DNA of 64,000 bases from Opitutaceae bacterium (GCA_016795545.1 JAEUGX010000068.1:1-64000); one strand, 5' to 3'; shown: positions 37,274-46,344, counted from the first letter of the stretch. Numbers and translations: made by a program. The notes: generated by a model from the sequence alone, not told the origin.

Positions 37274-38560
37274 ATGATCTGGCTCTACCGCCTCCTGTTC
37301 CTGCCCTTGCTGCTGCTGGCTTCGCCCTACTATCTGTGGCGGATGCGGCGGCGCGGGGGGTATGCGGAAGGATTCCAGGGGCGGTTTGGCGCGGTGCCGG
37401 AGCTGCCGGCGCGGCGGCCGGGGATGCGGCGGATCTGGCTGCAGGCGGTGAGCGTGGGCGAGGTGCTGGCGGTGGCGCCGCTCCTGGAGGCGTTCCAGCG
37501 CGACGGGTGCACGGAGGTCTACCTCTCGACCACGACCAGCACGGGCTACCGGCTGGCGCGGGAGAAGTACGCGGGGCTGACGATCGGCATCGGTTATTTC
37601 CCGCTCGATTTCTGGCTGTTCAGCGCGCGGGCCTGGCGCCGGGTCGCGCCGGACCTGGCCATCCTGATGGAGGGGGAGCGCTGGCCCGAGCATGTGCACC
37701 AGGCGGCGCGGCGCGGCGTGCCGGTGGTCAGCATCAACGCCCGGCTGTCGGACCGCAGCTTCCGGCGGTCGCGGCGCTACCGGCTTTTCCTGCGTCCGCT
37801 CGCCCGCGGCCTCACCCAGGTGCTGTGCGCGTCGCGCCGGGACGAGCAGCGCTTCCGCACGCTGGGCTTCCCGGCCGGGAAGCTGCGCACGACGGGCAAC
37901 CTCAAGCTCGACGTCCGGATCCCGCCGCTGGCGGAGGAGGCGCGCGCGCGGCTGCGCCGGGAGCTGGGCCTGGGTCCGGGGCTGCTGCTGCTGGGCTCCT
38001 CGACCTGGCCCGGCGAGGACGAGCCCTTGCTGGCCGCGCTGCGCACGGCGCGGGCCGGCGGCCGGAGCGTGTCGCTGCTGCTGGTGCCGCGTCATGCCGA
38101 GCGCCGCGAGGAGCTGCGGGCGCTGCTGGAGCGGTCGGGATGCTCCTTCCACTTCCGTTCCGCGGGGCCGGCGCCCGGCGAGGTCGACGTGGCGGTGGGC
38201 GACACGACGGGCGAGCTGCGGGCGTTCACGCAGCTGGCGGACGTGGTCTTCGTCGGCAAGAGCCTCGCGCCGCATGACGGCGGGCAGACGCCGGTGGAGG
38301 CCGCCGTGCTGGGCAAGCCGGTCATCCACGGCCCGCACATGACCAATTTCCGGGAGATCATCCGCACGCTGAGCGAGGCGGGCGCGGTGCGCCGCGTCGA
38401 GACGCCCGCCGAACTCGCGGCGGCGGCGGTCGAGCTGCTGGCCGATCCCGGCCAGCGGGCCCGGCTGGCGGCGGCCGCGCGCGGCTGGCACGAGATCAAC
38501 CGCGGGGCGACGGAGCGCACGCTGCAGGCGATCAACGCCCTCCTGCCCGCCCGGGCGTGA
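37274..38560 (+). CDS. waaA: 3-deoxy-D-manno-octulosonic acid transferase (Kdo transferase)
   Basis: 428 residues. An N-terminal membrane anchor (WLYRLLFLPLLLLASPYYLW) precedes a GT-B fold: IWLQAVSVGEVLAVAPLLEAF with the conserved Ser-x-Gly-Glu, STTTSTGYRLAREKY, and AILMEGERWPEHVHQAARRGVPVVSINARLSDRS-type residues with the usual E. W. P pattern. The C-terminal half has LLGSSTWPGEDEPLL and AVLGKPVIHGPHMTNFREI. It adds Kdo to lipid A precursor, so the organism makes lipopolysaccharide. The last 29 bp overlap the convergent GT28 gene. Confidence 0.93.
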   Translation: MIWLYRLLFLPLLLLASPYYLWRMRRRGGYAEGFQGRFGAVPELPARRPGMRRIWLQAVSVGEVLAVAPLLEAFQRDGCTEVYLSTTTSTGYRLAREKYAGLTIGIGYFPLDFWLFSARAWRRVAPDLAILMEGERWPEHVHQAARRGVPVVSINARLSDRSFRRSRRYRLFLRPLARGLTQVLCASRRDEQRFRTLGFPAGKLRTTGNLKLDVRIPPLAEEARARLRRELGLGPGLLLLGSSTWPGEDEPLLAALRTARAGGRSVSLLLVPRHAERREELRALLERSGCSFHFRSAGPAPGEVDVAVGDTTGELRAFTQLADVVFVGKSLAPHDGGQTPVEAAVLGKPVIHGPHMTNFREIIRTLSEAGAVRRVETPAELAAAAVELLADPGQRARLAAAARGWHEINRGATERTLQAINALLPARA

Positions 38561-39656
38561 CGTCCGCGAGGACGCGGGCGACGATGGCGCGGGCGGCGGC
38601 CGGCCGGGCGAGCCGGCGCAGGTTGGCGCGCCACTGCCGCCAGCCGGCGGCGTCGTGCGCGAAGGCGGCCTGCAGGGTGGCGACGATCGCGTCGGGCGTC
38701 TCGGCCAGGGCGCCCGCGCCGTGGCGGCGGATGAGCTCGCAGTTGCCCTCCTCCTGGCCGGGCACGACCTGGCTGACGAGCAGCGGGCAGAGGGCGTTGA
38801 TGGACTCCTGCGTGGTCGCGCCGCCGGCCTTGCTGATGACGACGTGATGGGACATGAGCAGCTCCGGAATCCGGTCGGTCCAGCCCAGGACCTCGGTGCG
38901 GGCGGCGGCGCCGGCGGCGAGCACGGACAGCTGGCGGCGCAGGGGTTCGTCGCGTCCGGCCGTGAGCGTGAGGCGCCAGCCGCGAAGCGCCAGGAGGCGT
39001 CCGGCGATGGCGAGCGCGGGGCGGCGGCCGGTGTTGATCATGAAGAGCACGCGCCGTTCGCCGCCCCGGGCGGGGTCGGGCGGGACGAGGCCGGCCGGGC
39101 GGTCGGCGAACGCGGCGGCCACGGGGAAGCCGGTGACATGGACCGTGCCCGCCGGCAGCCCCTGGCCGCGGAGCCAGGCGGCGGAGTCGTGGTCGGTGAC
39201 AAACCAGCCCGCGGACGGCGTGCGGTACCACAGGGAATTGATGGTGAGCGCGTCCGTCACCACGGTGTAGTGCGGACAGAACGCCTGGCCGCCGCGGCGC
39301 AGGTCGTTGAGCAGCCAGGCGTAGACCGGGTAGGTGGACAGGATCGCCGTCGGCCGCCGGGCCGCGATGATCCGACCGAGCAGCTGGCGGTGGCCGGCGA
39401 GGGCGCGGAAGAGCAGCGGCGCTCGCGGCGAGCGGTCGAGCCAGCGGTAGACGCGGCTCCAGACCTGCGGGGCCGCGTTGATGAGCCGGAGGTAGCCGCG
39501 GCGGGAGGCGTCGTTCAGGCGCGGGGCGCGCAGGGCGAAGGCGTCGACCAGCTCGGCCTCGACGCCGGGCAGCTCGAGGCAGGCGGCGCGGAGCGCGCGC
39601 GCGGCGCTATTGTGGCCCTCGCCGTAGCCGGCGGTCAGGATCAGGATCCGGGTCAT
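38532..39656 (-). CDS. MGDG-synthase-like glycosyltransferase (GT28 family)
   Basis: 374 residues. The N-terminal MGDG-synthase-type signature is ILILTAGYGEGHNSAARALRA (G-x-G-H with downstream Ala/Ala), followed by the YPVYAWLLNDL and TVVTDALTINSLWY regions. The C-terminal nucleotide-sugar domain has VLGWTDRIPELLMSHHVVISKAGG, TTQESINALCPLLVSQVVPGQEEGN. Family members add galactose or glucose to diacylglycerol. It starts 4 bp after the PlcP-like gene stop, as third gene of the GT4-PlcP-GT28 operon, which fits a diacylglycerol acceptor. Confidence 0.83.
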   Translation of the reverse strand: MTRILILTAGYGEGHNSAARALRAACLELPGVEAELVDAFALRAPRLNDASRRGYLRLINAAPQVWSRVYRWLDRSPRAPLLFRALAGHRQLLGRIIAARRPTAILSTYPVYAWLLNDLRRGGQAFCPHYTVVTDALTINSLWYRTPSAGWFVTDHDSAAWLRGQGLPAGTVHVTGFPVAAAFADRPAGLVPPDPARGGERRVLFMINTGRRPALAIAGRLLALRGWRLTLTAGRDEPLRRQLSVLAAGAAARTEVLGWTDRIPELLMSHHVVISKAGGATTQESINALCPLLVSQVVPGQEEGNCELIRRHGAGALAETPDAIVATLQAAFAHDAAGWRQWRANLRRLARPAAARAIVARVLADVTPGRAGGR

Positions 39657-39660
39657 GGGC

Positions 39661-40494
39661 TCAGGCGAGCACGGGCCGCGGAGACGGCTCGTCGACCTCG
39701 GCCTCGGCCTCGCCGCGGGCGGCCGCCGGCGCCGCGGGGTGCGCGGCCGCGAAGTCGCAGTAGCGCACCAGCTCGAAGCGCCCGTCCAGGTGCTCGACGA
39801 TGGCGGTGAGGGACTCCACCCAGTCGCCGGAGTTGAGGTAGTGGATGTCGCCGATCATCTTGTCGGCCGGGGTGTGGATGTGGCCGCAGATGACGCCCGC
39901 GCAGCCCCGGTCGCGGGCGAGCGCGGCGACCTGCTCCTCGAACTTGCCGACGAAGCTGACCGCCTGCTTGACGCGGGCCTTGATGGCCTGGCTGAGCGAG
40001 AAGTACTCCTGGCCGCGGAGGGCGCGCCACTGGTTGTAGATCCGGTTGAGGCGCAGCAGGAGCGCGTAGCCGGCGTCGCCGAGGTGGGCGAGGAGGACCA
40101 GGTTCTTGACGACGCCGTCGAACACGTCGCCGTGCAGCACCAGGTAGCGCCCGCGCGCGGTCTCGAGCACGTAGTCCTCGGCCAGCGTCAGGCGCTCGAA
40201 CTGGAGCGGCAGCAGCCGGGCGAGGAAGTCGTCGTGGTTGCCGCGGAGATAGACGACCTCGGTGTCGCGCTTCTGGACCAGCTTGAGCACGCGGCGGGCG
40301 AAGCGGGTGTGGGCGCGCGTCCAGGAGCCGCCGCGCCGGAGGCGCCAGCCGTCGATGATGTCGCCGTTGAGCAGGAGCCGCTCGCAGCGGACGTGGCGCA
40401 GGAAGTGGGTGACCTCCTCGACCTTGCTGTGCGGGGTGCCGAGGTGGATGTCGGACAGGATCACGGTGCGGACGCGGAGGCCGGGCTTGCTCAT
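39661..40494 (-). CDS. PlcP-like metallophosphoesterase (COG2908; LpxH-related)
   Basis: 277 residues from ATG 40494. Calcineurin-type metal motifs: ILSDIHLG (D-x-H), LLLNGDIIDGWRL (GD-x2-D), VVYLRGNHDDFLA (GNHD), VLHGDVFDG and VICGHIHTPAD (GH-x-H), then YLNSGDWVESLTA. It lacks membrane segments. Annotation pipelines usually call such proteins UDP-2,3-diacylglucosamine diphosphatase, but the longer form with DGWRL and SGDWVESLTA is also that of PlcP, a phospholipase C that makes diacylglycerol in phosphate starvation. Its start overlaps the GT4 stop (ATGA), and it is 4 bp from the GT28 gene. Context favours PlcP. Confidence 0.8.
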   Translation of the reverse strand: MSKPGLRVRTVILSDIHLGTPHSKVEEVTHFLRHVRCERLLLNGDIIDGWRLRRGGSWTRAHTRFARRVLKLVQKRDTEVVYLRGNHDDFLARLLPLQFERLTLAEDYVLETARGRYLVLHGDVFDGVVKNLVLLAHLGDAGYALLLRLNRIYNQWRALRGQEYFSLSQAIKARVKQAVSFVGKFEEQVAALARDRGCAGVICGHIHTPADKMIGDIHYLNSGDWVESLTAIVEHLDGRFELVRYCDFAAAHPAAPAAARGEAEAEVDEPSPRPVLA

Positions 40495-41654
40495 GGGCGG
40501 GCGGGGGCGGGGCGGTGGGCGGCGACGACCTCGGCGAGGTCGGCCTCGAACTGGCGGACGACCTCGTCCCACGACAGGGTGAGGGCGGTGGCGCGCGCGG
40601 CCGCGGCGAGGCGGCGGCGCAGGTCCGGCGCGGCGGCCAGGCGCACGGCGTGCGCCAGGAAGGCGGCCTCGTCGCCGACCGGGGCGACCAGGCCGTTGTC
40701 GCCGTGGCGGATGAAGACGCGCGCGGCGGCGTAGTCGAAGGCCACGACGGGGAGGCCGCTGCCGAGGGCCTCGGTGATGACGTTGCCGAAAGTCTCGGTC
40801 ACGCTGGCGTGCAGGTAGAGGTCGCCCGAGGCGTAGTGACGGGCGAGGTTCACGCCCGTGTAGAAGCCCGTGAAGACGGCGGCGGGGCGGAGGCGCTGGT
40901 AGGCGGCGAGGAGCGGGCCGTCGCCGACCAGCACCAGGCGGGCGCGGGGCGCGCGGGCCCGGAGGGCGTCGAAGGCGCGGAAGAGCAGCGGGTAGTTCTT
41001 CTCGGCGGCGATGCGGCCGACGTGGAGCACCACGAGGTCGCCGGGCTGCGCGCCCCAGGAACGGCGGAGCTCCTCGTCGCGCAGCTGCGGGGTGAACAGC
41101 GCGGTGTCGACCCCGCGCGACAGGAGCCGCAGGTTGCGGTAGCCCTCGGCCGCGAGGCGGTCCCGGAGATCGGGGGTCGGCACGAAGGTGCGCTGCGTGC
41201 GGTTGTGGAGCCGGCGGAGCCAGGCCGACACGGGGCCGCGCAGCCAGCCGATGCGGTAGTCGCGGGTGTACTGGTCGAAGTTGGTGTGGAAGCTGGACGT
41301 CACGGGCAGCCCCAGGCGCCGGGCCGCGGCGATGGCCGAGGCGCCGAGCGGGCCCTCGGTGGCGACGTGCACGAGGTCCGGGGGATGGGCGGACCAGAGG
41401 GCGTGCAGCCGGCGGCCGGCGGGCAGGCCGAGGCGCAGCTGGGGGTAGCCCGGGATGGGCACGCCCGGGAGGCGGACCTGGCGGCAGGCCAGCCGCTGGG
41501 TGACGCTGTAGCGCGGCGACTCGTGCCGCTGGCGGGGGCGGACGACGGTGAGGCGGTGGCCGCGGCGGGAAAGACCGTCGACGAGCCGTCCGAGCGTCAT
41601 CGCGACGCCGTTGATTTCAGGAGCGAAGGTTTCGGTGATTAAGGCGAGATGCAA
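40491..41654 (-). CDS. GT4 glycosyltransferase (Agt-like, diacylglycerol glycosyltransferase candidate)
   Basis: 387 residues, probably from TTG 41654: the product then opens with LHLALITETFAPEINGVAMTL, the usual GT4 start, and no ATG fits. GT-B fold with DLVHVATEGPLGASAIAAAR, TSSFHTNFDQYTRDY, then LVVLHVGRIAAEKNYPLLFRA and the EX7E donor motif in SVTETFGNVITEALGSGLPVVAF. Proteins of this type next to plcP (agt genes) make glycosyl-diacylglycerols. Its stop overlaps the PlcP-like start by 4 bp. A 27-bp phased repeat resembling a Pho box lies 78 bp upstream. Confidence 0.85.
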   Translation of the reverse strand: MHLALITETFAPEINGVAMTLGRLVDGLSRRGHRLTVVRPRQRHESPRYSVTQRLACRQVRLPGVPIPGYPQLRLGLPAGRRLHALWSAHPPDLVHVATEGPLGASAIAAARRLGLPVTSSFHTNFDQYTRDYRIGWLRGPVSAWLRRLHNRTQRTFVPTPDLRDRLAAEGYRNLRLLSRGVDTALFTPQLRDEELRRSWGAQPGDLVVLHVGRIAAEKNYPLLFRAFDALRARAPRARLVLVGDGPLLAAYQRLRPAAVFTGFYTGVNLARHYASGDLYLHASVTETFGNVITEALGSGLPVVAFDYAAARVFIRHGDNGLVAPVGDEAAFLAHAVRLAAAPDLRRRLAAAARATALTLSWDEVVRQFEADLAEVVAAHRPAPARP

Positions 41655-41731
41655 TCGGTTGGGCCCGCAGCGGCGGCCACCTGCCGGCCGTCGAGCACGG
41701 CCGGAGCATGCCCGCCGGGCGTGAAGAACGG

Positions 41732-41758
41732 GTGGCGGCGGGGTGACATTCTTGTAAA
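41732..41758 (-). promoter_or_regulatory. Putative Pho box before the GT4-PlcP-GT28 operon
   Basis: On the minus strand there are three half-sites, TTTAC, GTCAC and GCCAC (plus-strand GTAAA at 41754, GTGAC at 41743, GTGGC at 41732), spaced exactly 11 bp apart. The two phosphate-gene sites in this window have the same geometry with GTCAC/GTAAC. The middle half-site is perfect, the outer two each deviate by one or two bases, so this is the weakest of the three sites. Confidence 0.5.
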
Positions 41759-41843
41759 ACGTCCCGGGGCGGCCGCAGGAGAAATTCGCAAATAGAGGTT
41801 GCGCGGGCCTTGCGGAGGTTTCTAACGTCTTGCTTTTAGTTTG

Positions 41844-44381
41844 ATGCAAACCCACGGGCCCAAGCGCATCTACACCCCGCAATCGCTCGAGTTTTGGTTC
41901 GGTCGCCTGGAGGCCGAATGGGAGGGACAGTTCGACGCGGAGCAGGTGGAGCGCGGGCATGAGATCTACCGGCAGGGGGAGATCCGCGAGATCGAGCTCG
42001 GGGCCGCCGACGCCATCATCCACCGCAAGATCGAGAAGCGGGAGGAGTACGCCGTGATCGAATGGGAGGGCGAGCGGCTCAAGGTGCGCTCGTCGTCGAC
42101 CGACCTGCTGCTGGCCAACGCGATCGCGGTGGCCGGGCTGCACGAGATCGAGGAGCTGCTGGTGGACGAGATGACGGCGCTGCTGCCGGGCTCGGTGCCG
42201 CCGATGAGCCCGGCGAACCACGGGCACAGCGCGGCGAACGGGGCGGCCGGGGCCAAGTCGGACCAGCCCGCGCGCGAGCTGGTGCTGAGCTTCACCACCA
42301 CGGCGGACGGGCTGGTGTTCCTGGCCTACTGGAAGAGCGGGCGCAGCCGCATCCCGGCGCTCGGCAACAGCGCGAACCCGCCGACGGCGGCCGAGCGCGC
42401 CAAGCTGATCGCGCTGGCCACGTACGCGCGCAAGGCGCATTTCCGCTACAACCAGACGACCCACGCCTACGCGCTCGACGCGCTCGCGGACATCCCGGGT
42501 TTCCTGCGCGACCTGCTGCCCCACTGGAAGAAGCAGTTTGCGATCGAGATCGACGCCAAGGTCGAGCACATCAAGCAGGGGGCGCGGACCATCGAGATCG
42601 AGGCCGTCGCCGACCGCCGCGGCGCCGCGGGCCTGAACCTGCGCTGGATCTTCCGCGCCGGCGAGAAGCTGCTGACGGACGAGCAGGCGGCCGCGCTGCT
42701 GAAGCACGGGCGGACGCCCATGCTGCTGCCCGACCTGGGCATCGTCACGATGGCGGCGGAGAAGTGGGAGAGCTTCAACCAGTGGCGGCGGAACCTCGAG
42801 GAGACGCAGGCCGACGGCGAGATCCCGCCCTACCTGGTGTTCTCGCTGTTCAACGACCAGCGCATCAAGGTGACGCTCGGGGCCGAGATCGACGCGTGGC
42901 GCCAGCGGGTGATGACGGCGCCGGCCGCGCCCCCGGCGCTGCCGGAATTCCTCCGCAACTACCAGCGCCGCGGCGTCGAGTGGCTGCATCACCTGTGCGA
43001 GACGGAGTGCCACGGGCTGCTGGCCGACGAGATGGGCCTGGGCAAGACGGCGCAGGTCATCGCGCTGCTCAGCTCGCGGCCGCTCGCCAAGCTGCGGCAC
43101 CTGGTGGTCTGCCCGGCCAGCGTCGTGCCGGTGTGGCGCGAGGAGCTCGCGCGCTTCCATCCCGGGGCGGTGGTGGAGACGCTGAAGTCCGGCCAGGACT
43201 TCACCACCAACAAGGCGCCGTGCATCTGGCTCGCGAGCTACACGCAGCTGCGGAAGCACCGGGCGCTGCTCGACGGGGTGGAGTTCGGGTACGCGGTGCT
43301 GGACGAGGGGCAGTTCATCAAGAACCCCGACGCGAAGGTCACGCAGGCCTGCTTTGCCATCCGTGCCCGGCACCGCCTCGTGCTGACGGGCACGCCACTC
43401 GAGAACCGCCAGCTCGACCTGTGGTCCATTTTCCGCTACCTGCTGCCCGGCCTGCTCGGGTCGCGGGCGACGTTCGAGGCGGCGCTGGGCCAGGACCGCG
43501 AGGGCACGATGGGGCGGCTGCGCCGGCAGGTGGCCCCCTTCATCCTGCGGCGGACGAAGAACGAGGTCGCGACGGAGCTGCCGCCCAAGGTGGAGATGGA
43601 CCTGCTGTGCCCGCTGACCGAGGTGCAGCGGGCGGAGTACGCCCGCATCTGCACGGAGGGCCTGGCGCGGCTGGGCGAGGACATCACGGTGGCGCTACGC
43701 GAGAAGTCGTTCGGCTTCCTGGCGCTGCTCACGCGGCTGCGGCAGGTGTGCTGCGACCCGGACCTGCTGCCCTGGCTCAACGCGCCGCTGGCCGACAGCG
43801 GCAAGCTGCAGCTGCTCGTCGAGAAGCTCGGCGAGGTGGTGGGCAGCGGGCACAAGGTGGTCATCTTCTCCCAGTTCGTCACGCTGCTGAACCGGGTGCG
43901 CACGGCGCTCGACGCGCACTACCCGGAGCTGCCGCGCTACGAGATCACGGGCATGACGGTCGACCGGCAGAAGCCCGTGCAGCAATTCCAGACCGCCCAG
44001 GGGGCGGCCGCGATGCTCGTCAGCCTGAAGGCCGCGGGCACGGGCATCACGCTGCATGCGGCCGACTACGTCTTCCTGCTCGACCCGTGGTGGAATCCGG
44101 CCGTCGAGGACCAGGCGATCGACCGCGTCCACCGCATCGGGCAGACGAACACGGTGTTCGTCTACCGGATGGTGACCGCCGGCACGATCGAGGAGCGGAT
44201 CCAGGTGCTGAAGTCGGAGAAGAAGCAGCTGTTCAACCAGGTCGTCGGCGGGCACACGGGCGACTTCGAGTGGACGAAGCATTTCTCGTCGCTGAACAGC
44301 CTGATCCAGCTCGCCGCCTCCGAGAGCGGGGAGGCGGAGCTCCTGAACGCCTCGGTGGCGCCGCCGGCGCGCAACGAGTAG
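41844..44381 (+). CDS. SNF2-family DEAD/DEAH helicase (Swi2/Snf2 type)
   Basis: 845 residues from ATG 41844. The first 370 residues have no recognised domain (two beta-rich blocks such as IIHRKIEKREEYAVIEWEGE). The SNF2 ATPase follows: Walker A ADEMGLGKTAQ (near 392), HLVVCPASVVPVWREEL, motif II read as DEGQFIKN (near 486; the usual form is DEAQ), LTGTPLENRQLDLWSIF. The C-terminal lobe has KVVIFSQFV, LVSLKAAGTGITLHAADYVF and DRVHRIGQTNTVFVYR. A DNA translocase acting on protein-DNA complexes; a bacterial role is not settled. It is divergent from the GT4 operon. Confidence 0.9.
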   Translation: MQTHGPKRIYTPQSLEFWFGRLEAEWEGQFDAEQVERGHEIYRQGEIREIELGAADAIIHRKIEKREEYAVIEWEGERLKVRSSSTDLLLANAIAVAGLHEIEELLVDEMTALLPGSVPPMSPANHGHSAANGAAGAKSDQPARELVLSFTTTADGLVFLAYWKSGRSRIPALGNSANPPTAAERAKLIALATYARKAHFRYNQTTHAYALDALADIPGFLRDLLPHWKKQFAIEIDAKVEHIKQGARTIEIEAVADRRGAAGLNLRWIFRAGEKLLTDEQAAALLKHGRTPMLLPDLGIVTMAAEKWESFNQWRRNLEETQADGEIPPYLVFSLFNDQRIKVTLGAEIDAWRQRVMTAPAAPPALPEFLRNYQRRGVEWLHHLCETECHGLLADEMGLGKTAQVIALLSSRPLAKLRHLVVCPASVVPVWREELARFHPGAVVETLKSGQDFTTNKAPCIWLASYTQLRKHRALLDGVEFGYAVLDEGQFIKNPDAKVTQACFAIRARHRLVLTGTPLENRQLDLWSIFRYLLPGLLGSRATFEAALGQDREGTMGRLRRQVAPFILRRTKNEVATELPPKVEMDLLCPLTEVQRAEYARICTEGLARLGEDITVALREKSFGFLALLTRLRQVCCDPDLLPWLNAPLADSGKLQLLVEKLGEVVGSGHKVVIFSQFVTLLNRVRTALDAHYPELPRYEITGMTVDRQKPVQQFQTAQGAAAMLVSLKAAGTGITLHAADYVFLLDPWWNPAVEDQAIDRVHRIGQTNTVFVYRMVTAGTIEERIQVLKSEKKQLFNQVVGGHTGDFEWTKHFSSLNSLIQLAASESGEAELLNASVAPPARNE

Positions 44382-44491
44382 CGCATGATCGAGCCTTGTC
44401 AGGCGCCGGCCACGATGCATGGTGAAGGCGTGGACACGCCGCCATCGCAACACGCCCTGACCGCGGCCGGGCCCCAGGGAGCCGGCGCCTC

Positions 44492-46261
44492 GTGAAGGAA
44501 GTGGTGCCGCAGATCTACGCGCGCCTGCTGCGCCTGCTGCGACTCCGGCTCTGGATCATCGAGAAGCTGCGGCCCTCGCCGTGGCAGGAGACGCTCTGCT
44601 GGGCGGCCGGGGCGGGGGTGCTCGGGGCGCTGGTGGCGCTCGGGTTCCGCCTGGGGATCGACCTGGTGCACTATCTCATGACCGGCACCGCCGAGGGCAT
44701 GGTGGATTCCTTCCGGGAGCTGGAGTGGTGGCAGCGGCTCAGCATCCCGGTCACGGGCGGCGTCATGGCCGGCCTGGTGCTGCTCTTCGGCCGGCGGCTG
44801 CACCGCGGCGAGAGCTCGACGGATTACATGGAGGCGATCCTGATCGGCAACGGCCAGCTGCCGGTGCGCGCCAGCATCGTGAAGAGCACGGCGGCGATGT
44901 TCTCCATCGCCTCGGGCGGCTCGATCGGGCGCGAGGGCCCGATGGTGCAGCTGTCGGCGGTGGTGGCCTCCTGGCTGGGCGGGCTCGGCCGGCTGTCGGC
45001 GCCGCAGATCCGGCTGCTGGTGGCGTGCGGCGCGGCGTCGGGCATCGCCTCGGCCTACAACGCCCCGATCGCGGGCTCGTTCTTTGTGGCGGAGATCATC
45101 CTCGGCACGATCGCGATGGAGAGCCTCGGGCCCCTGGCGGTGTCCGCGGTGGCCGCCACGCTCACCATCCGCGCGGTCTCGGACGCGCACACGCTTTACA
45201 CGGTCCCGGCGTTCACCCTCCACTCGCTGTGGGAGATCGGGCCGTTCCTGGTGCTCGGGGTGCTGGCCGGGACGGTGGCGCCGTTCTTCCTCCGCACGCT
45301 GCGCGTCGTGGAAGGCTGGTTTGCCCGGACCAAGCTGCCGGTGCCGGCGCGCCTGGCCCTCGGCGGCCTGGTGGTCGGCACGCTGGCGGTCTGGGTCCCG
45401 GAGGTGTGCGGCAACGGCTACAGCGTGGTGGTGGCGATCCTCAACGGCCAGCTGGTCTGGACGGTGCTGGTGGTCGTGCTGCTCTGCAAGTGGGCCGCCA
45501 CGGCGGCCTCGTTCGGCTCCGGCGCGCCCGGCGGCGTGTTCACGCCCACGCTTTTTATGGGGGCGAGCCTCGGCTACCTCTTCGGCTACGGCGTGCACAC
45601 CGTCTGGCCGCTGGGCGCCGCCGACCCCCGGGCGTTCGCGCTGGTGGGCATGGGGGCGCTGCTCGCGGCCGCCAGCCACGCACCGGTGATGGCGATCATC
45701 ATGCTGTTCGAGATGACGCTGAGCTACGACATCATCATGCCGCTAATGCTGTGCAGCGTCGTCGCCTACTACACGGCGCGGGGGATCGAGGGGCAGTCGC
45801 TCTACAGCGAGGCGCTCCAGAAGAAGGCGGCCGAGCAGCCCGCGGCGGCGCCCCTGGCGGGCGTGGTGGCCGACCTGGCCAAGCCGCAGGCCGTGCCGGT
45901 GCTGCTGACGGCCCGTTTCGAGGAGATCGCGCGCAAGTTCCTCCAGTCGCGGCAGGAGGATATCTACGTGACGACGACGGACGGCCAGTATGCCGGCGCC
46001 ATCTCGCTGCATGACATCAAGCCCTATTTGAACGACGCGGCCGTGGCGGCGCACGTCATCGCCGGGGACCTCCTCCGCGACGACGTGCCGCCCATCTCGA
46101 TGCTCGCGCCGCTGGGAGAGGCCCTGCGCCTGTTCGCCGCGCACGCGGGGCAGACGCTGCCGGTGATCGATCCCGTATCCGGGAAGCTCACCGGCACGCT
46201 GGTGAAGAACGACGTCCTGCTGGCGCTGCTGGAAGGCCGGAGCGCCCGGGGCAAGCCGTAG
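44492..46261 (+). CDS. CLC family chloride channel/transporter with C-terminal CBS domains
   Basis: 589 residues from GTG 44492. About ten to eleven membrane helices up to about residue 440 are followed by a CBS pair (residues about 455-585). CLC motifs: GGSIGREGPMVQL with the gating Glu, GSGAPGGVFTPTLFMG. The first anion-site motif GSGIP is not recognisable (RGESSTDYMEAI there). The residue corresponding to the internal proton Glu of E. coli ClcA appears to be Ile (FFVAEIILG), as in channel-type members. CBS domains suggest control by adenine nucleotides. GC-rich hairpins without T-tract follow the stop. Confidence 0.88.
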   Translation: MKEVVPQIYARLLRLLRLRLWIIEKLRPSPWQETLCWAAGAGVLGALVALGFRLGIDLVHYLMTGTAEGMVDSFRELEWWQRLSIPVTGGVMAGLVLLFGRRLHRGESSTDYMEAILIGNGQLPVRASIVKSTAAMFSIASGGSIGREGPMVQLSAVVASWLGGLGRLSAPQIRLLVACGAASGIASAYNAPIAGSFFVAEIILGTIAMESLGPLAVSAVAATLTIRAVSDAHTLYTVPAFTLHSLWEIGPFLVLGVLAGTVAPFFLRTLRVVEGWFARTKLPVPARLALGGLVVGTLAVWVPEVCGNGYSVVVAILNGQLVWTVLVVVLLCKWAATAASFGSGAPGGVFTPTLFMGASLGYLFGYGVHTVWPLGAADPRAFALVGMGALLAAASHAPVMAIIMLFEMTLSYDIIMPLMLCSVVAYYTARGIEGQSLYSEALQKKAAEQPAAAPLAGVVADLAKPQAVPVLLTARFEEIARKFLQSRQEDIYVTTTDGQYAGAISLHDIKPYLNDAAVAAHVIAGDLLRDDVPPISMLAPLGEALRLFAAHAGQTLPVIDPVSGKLTGTLVKNDVLLALLEGRSARGKP

Positions 46262-46344
46262 CGCGCCGGGCCGGCGCGCGCGCGCGCCTCCGGGAGGGAG
46301 GCGGGGCGTGGCCCCAAGTCCCCGGCGGGGCTATTTCCCGCTTT

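Noticed and set aside
46261..46303. GC-rich inverted repeats after the CLC gene
   Set aside because: Strong stems but no T-tract; alternating GC sequence forms such stems easily.
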